From the NCBI GenBank assembly GCA_037129925.1, contig JBAXTZ010000010.1, forward strand, positions 20,813-84,812: 64,000 nt of DNA. Reading direction: 5' to 3'. Positions 15,558 through 23,461 of this stretch are shown here, piece after piece (the first letter of the stretch is position 1; every line of letters starts with the position of its first letter). The notes beneath the pieces were generated by a model, which was not told the origin of the DNA, searched no databases, and saw only the letters and a list, made by a program, of their open reading frames with translations. A program made the position numbers and the translations under genes. This DNA comes from JBAXTZ01 sp037129925 (GTDB lineage Bacteria > Bacillota > Negativicutes > JBAXTZ01).

Positions 15558-18500
15558 ATGTCTGTTGAAAAAAGTTCTACAAGTCAGAGTTTTATCGATA
15601 TGGAGCATGAAGTTATCGAATTTTGGGAAACAAATGATTGTTTCAATCTGTTGCGGCGAAAAAATGAGCTGGGTCCTGTGTTTCGTTTTATTGATGGACC
15701 GATTACCGCCAACAACCCGATGGGTATTCATCACGCCTGGGGCCGGACGCTCAAGGATGTCTTTCTGCGTTACAAGGCAATGAACGGACATTCCTGCCAT
15801 TACCGCAATGGTTTTGATGCGCAAGGTCTGTGGGTTGAGGTGGAGGTCGAAAAGGAGCTGGGGTTCAAAGACAAGCGGGATATTGAGGCCTTCGGCATGG
15901 ACAAATTCACCCGGAAATGTGTCGAGCGGATTGAAAAATTCTCCGAAATCATCACCGAACAGTCGAAACGGCTGGGGCAGTGGATGGACTGGGACAATTC
16001 GTATTATACGCATACCGATGGGAATATCAGCGCGATTTGGGCATTCTTAAGAAAGTGCCATACTAACGGCTGGATTGGTCAATCGTTCCGGCCGATGCCG
16101 TGGTGTCCGCGCTGTGGAACCTCGTTGTCTGAACACGAAATGTCCGGTTCTTACCGGAAGCTGGAACACTTGTCGATATATGCCAAGTTGCCGTTGAAAG
16201 GACAAGCCGCTGACATTTTGGTCTGGACGACGACGCCCTGGACGCTGGCGGCGAATGTTGCCCTGGCGGTTAATCCGGAGATTGAATATGCGGAAGTGAA
16301 ACTTGATTCAGCCGAGCGGCCAATGATTCTGGCTAAAAAAGCGCTTGGACTGCTGGACGGCGAGAACAAGCAGGTACTGCGAATATTTAAAGGTGTCGAG
16401 CTTGTTGGAATGGAATATGAGACTTGTTTTCCGGAGCTGCCGGCACAAGCCTCTGTTGAACATCGGGTGGTAGCCTGGGCGGAGGTTGACGCCGACGAAG
16501 GTACGGGTGTCGTTCACATCGCGCCGGGTTGCGGTGCCGAAGATTTTGCGCTGGGTAAGGAGCTCGGCCTAGCCGAGATTGCACCAATTGATGAAGTCGG
16601 TGCGTTTCTGCCCGGGTTTGGTTGGTTGAGCGGTTTGCCGGCGCAACAGGTCGCCGATTTGGTTGCCGAACGGCTAACCACTTCCGGCAGACTGTTCAAA
16701 ACGCAACTATATGAGCATAGTTATCCGGTCTGCTGGCGTTGCAAAACCGAAATATTGTTTCGGCTGGTGCGCGAGTGGTATATTCGTACCGATGAAATCC
16801 GTCCGGCGTTGCTCGCGGCGGCGGAAACGGTCAAATGGGAGCCGGAACATATCGGCAAGCGAATGGCGGATTGGCTGACTAATATGGGTGACTGGAACAT
16901 TTCGCGCAAACGCTATTACGGATTGCCGCTGCCGTTTTATCCGTGTGCGCATTGCGGTGAATTGACTGTCGCTGGTTCGGTCGATGAACTCGCGGCGCTC
17001 GGCGGCGATATTTCCAAACTGCCGGAGTTGCACCGTCCGTGGATCGACGAAGTGAAAATAAATTGTCCGAAATGTGGCAATCCGGTGGCGCGGATTCCTG
17101 ATGTCGGCGATGTCTGGCTAGATGCCGGGATCGTACCGTTCAGCACGCTGGGATATTTTGAGGACAAAGACCGCTGGGCGCAATATTTTCCGGTGGAGTG
17201 GGTGACAGAGATGCGCGAGCAGGTGCGGTTGTGGTTTTATTCGCAGCTGTTCATGAGCGTTGTATTAGTGGGCCGCGCGCCGTATGAGCGGGTGCTGGCA
17301 TATAATTCGGTGGTCGCCGAAGACGGCTCAATGTTTTCAAAGACCGGATTCATGATTCAGTTTTCCGAAGCCGCTGAGAAGATCGGCGTGGACGCTATCC
17401 GCTATTTGTATGCCGGTGCCAATACTGCCAATGATGTTCGTTTTGGCTACGGTCTTGGCGATGAGGCGCGGCGCAAGTTGTTGGCATTTTGGAATATCTA
17501 CCAGTTTTTCAAAACCTATGCCGATCTGGACAAACCGGAATTGTCCGGGTTCGAGCCACCAGCCGGCCAGCTGACGGTCACTGACCGCTGGTTGCTGGCG
17601 CGTAATGAAGAATTTGTGGCAGCGGTCGTGCAGGAGTACGAAAAATACCACGCGGCGGGCGTGATAAAAATCTTTGACGAATATGTCGATGATGTTTCGA
17701 ACTGGTATGTGCGCATCAACCGGCGCCGGTTCTGGAAAGCCGATGAGCCTGCGGATAAAATAACTGCTTATTATTGCCTGTTCAGTGCAATCAAAACGGC
17801 TGTCCAGGTTATGGCGCCGATCATTCCGTTCATGACTGAATCAATTTGGCAGAACACCGTCCGCGGTTACGATCCTGCCGCGTCGCTGTCCGTACATTTA
17901 AACGTCTGGCCCGAGACGAACAGCAATAATTGTGACCCGGAGTTACTGGCGCGGACCGATAAAGTCCGCAAACTGATCGCGCTGGCGCTGCGCTTGCGTA
18001 ATGAGCAGCAGTTGAAGCTGCGTCAGCCGTTGCAATCAGTATTTATCGTAGCTGACCGCGAAACACAGGCGGCGGCGGTTGAAATGACGGATGTTATCAA
18101 AGAAGAACTAAACGTCAAAGAGGTCGTATGTCTGGACAGTTCAAATGATTTGAACGAGTATTATCTGGCACTTGATTTCAAAACTGCCGGTGCGGTTTTG
18201 AAAAAAGACGTTCAATTAGTCAAGAAGGCTCTCGAAGAATTCAGTGTTGAGCAAATGCGCCAGGCGGTAGCCCGCTTTGAAGCCGGGCTGGCGCTGGAAA
18301 TTTCCGGGCGTGAGCCGCTTTCAGTGGCGTTGTTCGTAAAAAATGCCCGCGCAAAATCCGGCATCGTGGTTGCCGTTGAAAACAATGTTACCGTTGCGCT
18401 GGATACAGTTTTGAGTGAACAATTGGTACTAGAGGGATTGCTGCGTGATATCTTGCGCCAGTGTCAGGTGTATCGTAAAGAACTGGGACTGCAGATTGAA

Positions 18501-18716
18501 CAACGGATTGAACTGGGACTGCGAACCGACTCGCCGTTGTTGAAACGCGCAGTCGCCGAAAATATCCGGTATATTGCCGAGGAAACTTTGGCGGATGCAG
18601 TTTCCGAGGGGCAGGAAAGCGCGGAGCTTTCCAAAGAGTTAACGATTGGTGGTGCCAAAATAATAATTACAATTGCGCGGGTGAGCAACGATGGCGCCGG
18701 AGTGGCAAAACATTGA
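15558..18716 (+). CDS. ileS: Isoleucine--tRNA ligase, divergent type
   Basis: A class I aminoacyl-tRNA synthetase of 1052 residues that charges tRNA-Ile. ATG 15558 follows AAAGGAG; a longer frame upstream runs through the T-box terminator and is not used. The ATP-binding HIGH region reads NPMGIHHAWGRT (residues 53-64). The KMSKS equivalent reads MFSKT (592-596), keeping the SK pair but losing the first Lys. Cys pairs (CPRCG, CWRCK, CAHCG, CPKCG) suggest zinc sites. The editing domain and the LFMSVVLVGRAPYERVLAY context match the subgroup of IleRS seen in some actinobacteria and other lineages. A T-box with an Ile specifier supports the assignment. Confidence 0.9.
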   Translation: MSVEKSSTSQSFIDMEHEVIEFWETNDCFNLLRRKNELGPVFRFIDGPITANNPMGIHHAWGRTLKDVFLRYKAMNGHSCHYRNGFDAQGLWVEVEVEKELGFKDKRDIEAFGMDKFTRKCVERIEKFSEIITEQSKRLGQWMDWDNSYYTHTDGNISAIWAFLRKCHTNGWIGQSFRPMPWCPRCGTSLSEHEMSGSYRKLEHLSIYAKLPLKGQAADILVWTTTPWTLAANVALAVNPEIEYAEVKLDSAERPMILAKKALGLLDGENKQVLRIFKGVELVGMEYETCFPELPAQASVEHRVVAWAEVDADEGTGVVHIAPGCGAEDFALGKELGLAEIAPIDEVGAFLPGFGWLSGLPAQQVADLVAERLTTSGRLFKTQLYEHSYPVCWRCKTEILFRLVREWYIRTDEIRPALLAAAETVKWEPEHIGKRMADWLTNMGDWNISRKRYYGLPLPFYPCAHCGELTVAGSVDELAALGGDISKLPELHRPWIDEVKINCPKCGNPVARIPDVGDVWLDAGIVPFSTLGYFEDKDRWAQYFPVEWVTEMREQVRLWFYSQLFMSVVLVGRAPYERVLAYNSVVAEDGSMFSKTGFMIQFSEAAEKIGVDAIRYLYAGANTANDVRFGYGLGDEARRKLLAFWNIYQFFKTYADLDKPELSGFEPPAGQLTVTDRWLLARNEEFVAAVVQEYEKYHAAGVIKIFDEYVDDVSNWYVRINRRRFWKADEPADKITAYYCLFSAIKTAVQVMAPIIPFMTESIWQNTVRGYDPAASLSVHLNVWPETNSNNCDPELLARTDKVRKLIALALRLRNEQQLKLRQPLQSVFIVADRETQAAAVEMTDVIKEELNVKEVVCLDSSNDLNEYYLALDFKTAGAVLKKDVQLVKKALEEFSVEQMRQAVARFEAGLALEISGREPLSVALFVKNARAKSGIVVAVENNVTVALDTVLSEQLVLEGLLRDILRQCQVYRKELGLQIEQRIELGLRTDSPLLKRAVAENIRYIAEETLADAVSEGQESAELSKELTIGGAKIIITIARVSNDGAGVAKH

Positions 18717-18827
18717 AGGCAAATCTTGTAGATTAGGCGAAACATAATAAAAAATTCTATTCTGTCGAGCCGTTTGGTGCGATTTGGCAGTGTAGCAGTT
18801 ATTGGTAGTTAAGCAACGGGTCGGATA

Positions 18828-18877
18828 AATATCCTGTACAATAATTATTTGGCTTATTGTGCAGGATATTTTCGTTT
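18828..18877 (+). terminator. Intrinsic terminator downstream of ileS
   Basis: A 17-bp stem (AATATCCTGTACAATAA with TTATTGTGCAGGATATT, one mismatch) with a 9-nt loop and a following TTTTCGTTT tract. Its 3' arm contains the first block of two-block motif copy 2. Confidence 0.7.
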
Positions 18878-18890
18878 CATGGCGAAATTA
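18861..18890 (+). promoter_or_regulatory. Two-block intergenic motif, copy 2
   Basis: GCAGGATATT and GGCGAAATTA with starts 20 nt apart, about 150 nt before the acyltransferase start. The first block overlaps the 3' arm of the ileS terminator. Nothing else is apparent in 18717-19032. Confidence 0.45.
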
Positions 18891-19032
18891 TTTAAAGGCG
18901 GAACGAAACGTTAACGTCGGTGAAAAATTGCCGGCGAGAGTAAGAGTATACAAAAGTGCTTTGCATATGTTTAAGAACGAAGCTGCTGGCACCGGAGCTA
19001 CATGCTTCACACTTTGGCGAAGGGAGAATGAA

Positions 19033-20166
19033 ATGGGCGAAGCAAATGAAGTCCGCAAAGAGCGGCTGTACTTTATTGATTATCTGAGAGCGGCGGTGAT
19101 CTTTCTAGTTGTTTGGTTGCACGCTGCCATGCCTTACACCGGTAACGACTGGTATATCAACGATGTCGTTTATGATCATACCGGAGCGCTGGGGTCGCTG
19201 GGACACATTGTTGATATCTTCATTATGCCGTTGATGTTTTTTGCAGCGGGATATTTCGCGCCGGCTTCTTTGTTGAAAAAAGGGCAAAAAGCTTTTTGGC
19301 GAGATAAATTGTACAGAATAATTCTGCCTTGGGTTGTAGGCGTGCCGCTGGTTACTGCGCCGGTAGTCTGGTTTTTAACGATTTATCCGGCAGGTGGCAA
19401 ACAGTCCCTGCCAGACTATATTTTCAGCGGTGAGTGGTATCACGAAACGGTTGGTGGTGCACAGATGCATTTGTGGTTTTTGGGAATGCTCACACTGGCA
19501 TTTGCGGCGCTGGCATTAGTCGTGCTGATTATTCCTCAAAAGGTACGCAGACTAGCCTGTCCGGCAAAACCCGGCTGGAAATTCTGGTGTATGTTGATTG
19601 TTGTCCCAGTTGTGCTACATACATTCACTAATTATTTCTGGGATAATTTCGACTTTTTATATTTACCCCCTTTTTGTCTGCAACCGGTAATGTTTTTCAG
19701 TCTAGATAGCGTATATTTCGCGCTGGGTATAATCGCTTGGAGGCAGCACTGGTTCGCCAGCGGCGGATTTTATCCGGGAAATATCGTATTATCAGCGATT
19801 GTATGCGTTGTGAGTTCTGTCTTGTTGATGATTTATGATCAAAATAGACCGGATACATTGTTATCAAAAATCATTTTGTCGGTAATCATAGTTGCGGTTT
19901 GTCATAGCTACAGCTGGTTCCTGACCGCTGTATTCTACCGCTATTTAAACCGGCCGCTGAAATTTTGGCAAAATCAGTCGGCGAATTCCTATTCAATATA
20001 TATTTTTCATATGACTGCTGTTACTGCGCTGAATTACTGGTTATTGGCAAGCGATATGAATGTTTATGCAAAAATGGTTGTAGCTACAATAGCCGGGTAT
20101 ATTTTGAGTTGGGCGTTTAGTCAGTTTGTCATTCATAAGCTACCGGTATTAAAAAAGATACTTTAG
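19033..20166 (+). CDS. Acyltransferase family 3 membrane protein
   Basis: An integral membrane protein of 377 residues with about ten membrane segments and the acyltransferase-3 N-terminal pattern ERLYFIDYLRAAVIFLVVWLHA (conserved Arg and His). Members move acetyl or other acyl groups onto sugars or envelope polymers. ATG 19033 follows GAAGGGAG; the frame extends upstream to 18859, but that part crosses the ileS terminator and the two-block motif and lacks a ribosome binding site. OpgC-like, exopolysaccharide or lipid-linked substrates are all possible. It is followed closely by fosX, but no functional link is evident. Confidence 0.82.
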   Translation: MGEANEVRKERLYFIDYLRAAVIFLVVWLHAAMPYTGNDWYINDVVYDHTGALGSLGHIVDIFIMPLMFFAAGYFAPASLLKKGQKAFWRDKLYRIILPWVVGVPLVTAPVVWFLTIYPAGGKQSLPDYIFSGEWYHETVGGAQMHLWFLGMLTLAFAALALVVLIIPQKVRRLACPAKPGWKFWCMLIVVPVVLHTFTNYFWDNFDFLYLPPFCLQPVMFFSLDSVYFALGIIAWRQHWFASGGFYPGNIVLSAIVCVVSSVLLMIYDQNRPDTLLSKIILSVIIVAVCHSYSWFLTAVFYRYLNRPLKFWQNQSANSYSIYIFHMTAVTALNYWLLASDMNVYAKMVVATIAGYILSWAFSQFVIHKLPVLKKIL

Positions 20167-20275
20167 CTTTGACGGTCGTACCGTGCTGATGATCAACGGT
20201 AATTTTCTGCTTGAAAAATGCAAGCGTGAGCTGGTTGTTGTAGTATTAATAAAAGCGAGTGGAGAGAGAGGGCGA

Positions 20276-20677
20276 ATGATTGAAGGGATCAGCCATATAA
20301 CCCTTATTGTCGTTGATTTGGATAAGTCGGCTGAAATGTTGATAGCAGTGCTGGGTGCTGAGGAAGTTTACAGCAGTGGTGCCCAAACATATTCTTTATC
20401 GCGGGAGAAATTCTTTCTGATTGGCGGGGTTTGGATCGTATTGATGGAAGGTGAATCGCTACCGGCGCGAACTTACAATCACGTCGCCCTTAAAATCAGT
20501 GAAACGGAATTTGAAAAATATTCGGAACTGATACGCGATTATGGTTTGGAAACGCGGAAATCGCGTAATCGGGTCGCCGGTGAAGGTCGGTCGCTTTATT
20601 TTTACGATTATGACAATCATTTATTTGAATTGCATGCCGGAACTCTCGCCGAGCGACTGAGGCGATACGATGATTAG
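20276..20677 (+). CDS. fosX: Fosfomycin resistance hydrolase FosX
   Basis: A 133-residue vicinal-oxygen-chelate metalloenzyme that opens the fosfomycin epoxide with water. The sequence aligns well with Listeria FosX as I recall it. The expected metal ligands are at the same positions (His7, His69 in RTYNHVAL, Glu118 in HLFELHAGT), and so is the general base Glu44 in SREKFFLI. ATG 20276 is chosen because GGAGAGAG precedes it and the protein then has the exact family length; an upstream in-frame start at 20183 is rejected. Chromosomal FosX is usual in environmental firmicutes. Confidence 0.93.
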   Translation: MIEGISHITLIVVDLDKSAEMLIAVLGAEEVYSSGAQTYSLSREKFFLIGGVWIVLMEGESLPARTYNHVALKISETEFEKYSELIRDYGLETRKSRNRVAGEGRSLYFYDYDNHLFELHAGTLAERLRRYDD

Positions 20678-20749
20678 GCGTGCATCAGTGAAGCAGTGGG
20701 TAGTGATTTTATTGTGTGGCTGGATTTATAATCACGCATGAGAAAATTC

Positions 20750-20776
20750 TTGACTTATTTTGTATGGTGGTATATT
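20750..20776 (+). promoter_or_regulatory. Promoter of the rsgA leader transcript
   Basis: TTGACT, a 15-nt spacer and TATATT with a TGG extended -10, followed about 44 nt later by the leader ORF. Confidence 0.55.
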
Positions 20777-20819
20777 CTGTGGTTGAAATTTTAGCGTAAA
20801 GCAAAGGGAGGGACAACAG

Positions 20820-20888
20820 ATGTTCAGAGTATTAACGCAGTCGGTAATCATTTTAACTAGTTGTCCCGGTAAAAGTGTACGCGGTTAG
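20820..20888 (+). CDS. Candidate leader peptide, 22 aa, upstream of rsgA
   Basis: A short ORF starting MFRVLTQSVIILTSC, with a strong AAAGGGAGGG ribosome binding site directly upstream. Its coding region lies between two 8-nt complementary segments, GGGACAAC (20810-20817) and GTTGTCCC (20860-20867), so ribosome movement would control that hairpin. An intrinsic terminator follows 29 nt after the stop and rsgA comes next. This layout is typical of ribosome-mediated attenuation. The peptide has no likely function of its own. Confidence 0.5.
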   Translation: MFRVLTQSVIILTSCPGKSVRG

Positions 20889-20916
20889 TTAACTTGCGTT
20901 GTGCGTGTATTGAGCG

Positions 20917-20954
20917 CGCCCTTTTCCGGTGACGGAAGAGGGCGTTTTGTATTT
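20917..20954 (+). terminator. Leader terminator/attenuator before rsgA
   Basis: CGCCCTTTTCCG pairs with CGGAAGAGGGCG (12 bp, one G-U) across GTGA, followed by TTTTGTATTT. It lies between the leader ORF and rsgA, so the downstream gene is expressed only on read-through. Confidence 0.8.
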
Positions 20955-20976
20955 TAAACCAAAAAAGGAGAAATCA

Positions 20977-22038
20977 ATGACTAAAAGTATTCTCAACAAA
21001 TTCGGATATGAAAAATACTGTCAAGACGGTACGGCAACGGACGTTCCATCCGGATTGACAGCGGCGCGGGTGGTGGCGCAGCACAAGTCCAGCTGGCAGG
21101 TGGTGACGGCAGACGGTGAATACAGCGCCGATTTGTCCGGTAAATATCGCTTTGCGCTGGACGAGAAGGGCGGCTATCCGGCGGTGGGTGACTATGTATT
21201 GGTGCAGATTGCTGAAACCAATGATCTGGCGGTCATTCACGAACTGCTGCCGCGTAAAACACTGTTTCGCCGTTTCGATTCCTGGAACGCGTCCGGTGTG
21301 CAAATAGTCGCGGCGAATTTTGACACGGTGTTTGTCTGTATGTCGCTGAACAAGGATTACAACATTGCCCGGCTGGAGCGTTATCTGGTAATGGCCAAAG
21401 AAAGTGGTGCCGCGATCGCGGTAGTGCTGACCAAGGCTGACTTGTGCCCGGACGTCGAGTTGCAGCGGGAAATTTGCCAGGCGGTTGCGGGAAACGTACC
21501 GGTATTCGCCGTGAGCGCTGTTGACCGCGACGGAATGGCGCAACTTGCGCCGTATTTCGCAGCAGGGCAAACGGTCGTTGCGCTCGGGTCCTCCGGCGTC
21601 GGCAAATCCAGTCTGGTGAATTCTTTATTTGGTAGAGAGATAATGAAGGTTGCCGCAATCCGCGAGGACGATTCACGCGGCCGGCATACTACCGTGCACC
21701 GGGAAATAATCCTGTTGCCGGGTGGCGGATTGTATCTGGATACGCCGGGGATGCGCGAGCTGGGTTTGGTAGATGCCGCCGAATCGGTAGCCGAAGTGTT
21801 TGACGACATTACCGAGCTGGCAGACAGCTGCCGGTTTTCCGATTGCAGCCACGAACGTGAGCCCGGCTGCGCAGTACGCGCCGCCCTGCAGAGCGGCGAA
21901 CTGCAGGAAAAACGCTATTTGCGTTATCTGAAATACCGGCAAGAGTTATCCTATCAGGATAACCCGGAAAGCCATTTGGCGAAGAAAAAGCAATTCTTCA
22001 AAGCGGTTAGCAAAGTTGCAAAACATAAGAAACAGTAA
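20977..22038 (+). CDS. rsgA: Ribosome small-subunit-dependent GTPase RsgA
   Basis: A circularly permuted GTPase that checks maturation of the 30S decoding centre. Domain order: N-terminal OB fold, then G4 (LTKADL), G1 (GSSGVGKSSLVN, near residue 205) and G3 (DTPGMRE). A C-terminal zinc knuckle (CRFSDCSHEREPGC) follows, and the Lys-rich tail is normal for the family. ATG 20977 follows AAAAAAGGAG; a frame start at 20929 lies inside the terminator and is rejected. The gene is preceded by a leader ORF and terminator, so its transcription may respond to ribosome stalling. The 353-residue form resembles the longer paralogue (YloQ/EngC type) found beside housekeeping copies. Confidence 0.92.
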   Translation: MTKSILNKFGYEKYCQDGTATDVPSGLTAARVVAQHKSSWQVVTADGEYSADLSGKYRFALDEKGGYPAVGDYVLVQIAETNDLAVIHELLPRKTLFRRFDSWNASGVQIVAANFDTVFVCMSLNKDYNIARLERYLVMAKESGAAIAVVLTKADLCPDVELQREICQAVAGNVPVFAVSAVDRDGMAQLAPYFAAGQTVVALGSSGVGKSSLVNSLFGREIMKVAAIREDDSRGRHTTVHREIILLPGGGLYLDTPGMRELGLVDAAESVAEVFDDITELADSCRFSDCSHEREPGCAVRAALQSGELQEKRYLRYLKYRQELSYQDNPESHLAKKKQFFKAVSKVAKHKKQ

Positions 22039-22182
22039 TATTATTGAATATAATCTGGATTGAGGCTTGTGCTACCATGGGAAGTTCCCGGAAGTTTTTG
22101 CTCGCAAAAGAAAAAACTTTAAATTTATCAGAGTTATTGCTATGATTTGTACGATTAATCCAAAACGAAAATAGGGGATAGC

Positions 22183-23385
22183 ATGATAGAACGAAATTAT
22201 TATCTGGAGCAGTTAATAGCGCAGAGAGAACAACAACTAATTAAAGTTGTAACTGGTGTGCGACGTTGCGGTAAATCGACATTGTTTGAACTATATATCA
22301 CTTATCTTAAGAAGCAAGGCGTTGCCGAAGAGCAAATAATCGCTATCAACATGGAAGACTTGGAGTTCGAGAACCTCACTGATTATCGAGCTCTCTATCA
22401 ATATATTCAGCAACGACTTTGCCGTGGAAAAAACTCGTATATATTCATCGACGAAGTGCAAAACTGCAAACACTTCGAAAAAGCCATCAATAGTTTATTT
22501 ATCCAAAAGCAAGTTGATATATATATTACCGGCTCAAACGCCTTTATGTTGTCCGGAGAGCTGGCAACACTATTGTCTGGCCGATATGTAACTATTGATA
22601 TGTTGCCGCTGTCTTTTAAGGAATATTTTGCAGCCAGGGGTGTTCGGCAAACTGCGAGCAAAGCCGGGCGATTACAAGAATATATTCGTAACAGCTCGTT
22701 TCCTTATCTGGCGAGTATTCAGGCAACGCCAGCTATGACAAAAGTTTATCTGGAAGGGATATACAGTACAATTTTGCTAAAAGATATCGCTCAGCGAGAA
22801 CTGATCTCAGATATTCCGCTATTGGAGAGTGTTATTAAAACGTTGGCGAGCGGTATCGGCAGTCCGGTTTCTACAAAAAAAATAAGCGATACTATCAACT
22901 CCGGCGGGCGTAAGGTGTCCATACATACTATTGACAGGTATCTGCGCGCGCTCACTGACAGCTTTATTTTCTACAAAGTCGACCGTTACGACATTAAAGG
23001 CCGGCAACATCTCAAAACCCTGGGCAAATATTACATCATAGATGTTGCTATTAGAAATTATTTGCTCGCGCAGTCCGGTCTGGATTACGGACATGTGCTA
23101 GAGAACATTGTGTATCTCGAGTTACTGCATCGCGGCTACAGAGTGAGTAGCGGCAAAATTGCTGAAAAGGAAGTGGATTTTGTCGCAAATGCCTATGACA
23201 AAATAATCTATTTTCAAGTTTCAGCTACTGTTGGAGATGAATCAACGCTTAGACGCGAGCTGGAACCGCTAAAAAAGATTCAGGACAATCATGCCAAAAT
23301 ATTACTCACGCTGGATGAAATCGGCGCCGGAACCAATCACGACGGTATTCAACAGCTTAATATTATCGACTGGTTGCTGGAGTGA
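22183..23385 (+). CDS. AAA ATPase with C-terminal DUF4143 (second copy)
   Basis: A 400-residue relative of the ATPase at 12609-13937. Walker A is GVRRCGKS (25-32), Walker B YIFIDEVQ near 85, then ITGSNAFMLSGEL. The DUF4143 half has TILLKDIAQRE, and near the C-terminus VLENIVYLELLHRGYRV with KEVDFVAN, a nuclease-like Asp/Lys pattern. The start follows ATAGGGG. No partner gene is adjacent. The last about 145 nt of this gene recur, decayed, at 26008-26151. The physiological role of the family is unclear. Confidence 0.85.
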   Translation: MIERNYYLEQLIAQREQQLIKVVTGVRRCGKSTLFELYITYLKKQGVAEEQIIAINMEDLEFENLTDYRALYQYIQQRLCRGKNSYIFIDEVQNCKHFEKAINSLFIQKQVDIYITGSNAFMLSGELATLLSGRYVTIDMLPLSFKEYFAARGVRQTASKAGRLQEYIRNSSFPYLASIQATPAMTKVYLEGIYSTILLKDIAQRELISDIPLLESVIKTLASGIGSPVSTKKISDTINSGGRKVSIHTIDRYLRALTDSFIFYKVDRYDIKGRQHLKTLGKYYIIDVAIRNYLLAQSGLDYGHVLENIVYLELLHRGYRVSSGKIAEKEVDFVANAYDKIIYFQVSATVGDESTLRRELEPLKKIQDNHAKILLTLDEIGAGTNHDGIQQLNIIDWLLE

Positions 23386-23461
23386 AATTTAGTTTTACTA
23401 TGGGTGTGCAAATTGGCGCGGCGGCGCAGGGTTAGTTAAGAAGGACAAAGATGGTGGTTAT

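Noticed and set aside
18859..19032. N-terminal extension of the acyltransferase frame
   Set aside because: It starts in the ileS terminator hairpin and crosses the two-block motif; ATG 19033 has a proper ribosome binding site and the usual family start.
22079..22089. Perfect palindrome GGGAAGTTCCC before the second DUF4143 ATPase gene
   Set aside because: Too short and isolated to support an operator call; no matching site elsewhere that I noticed.
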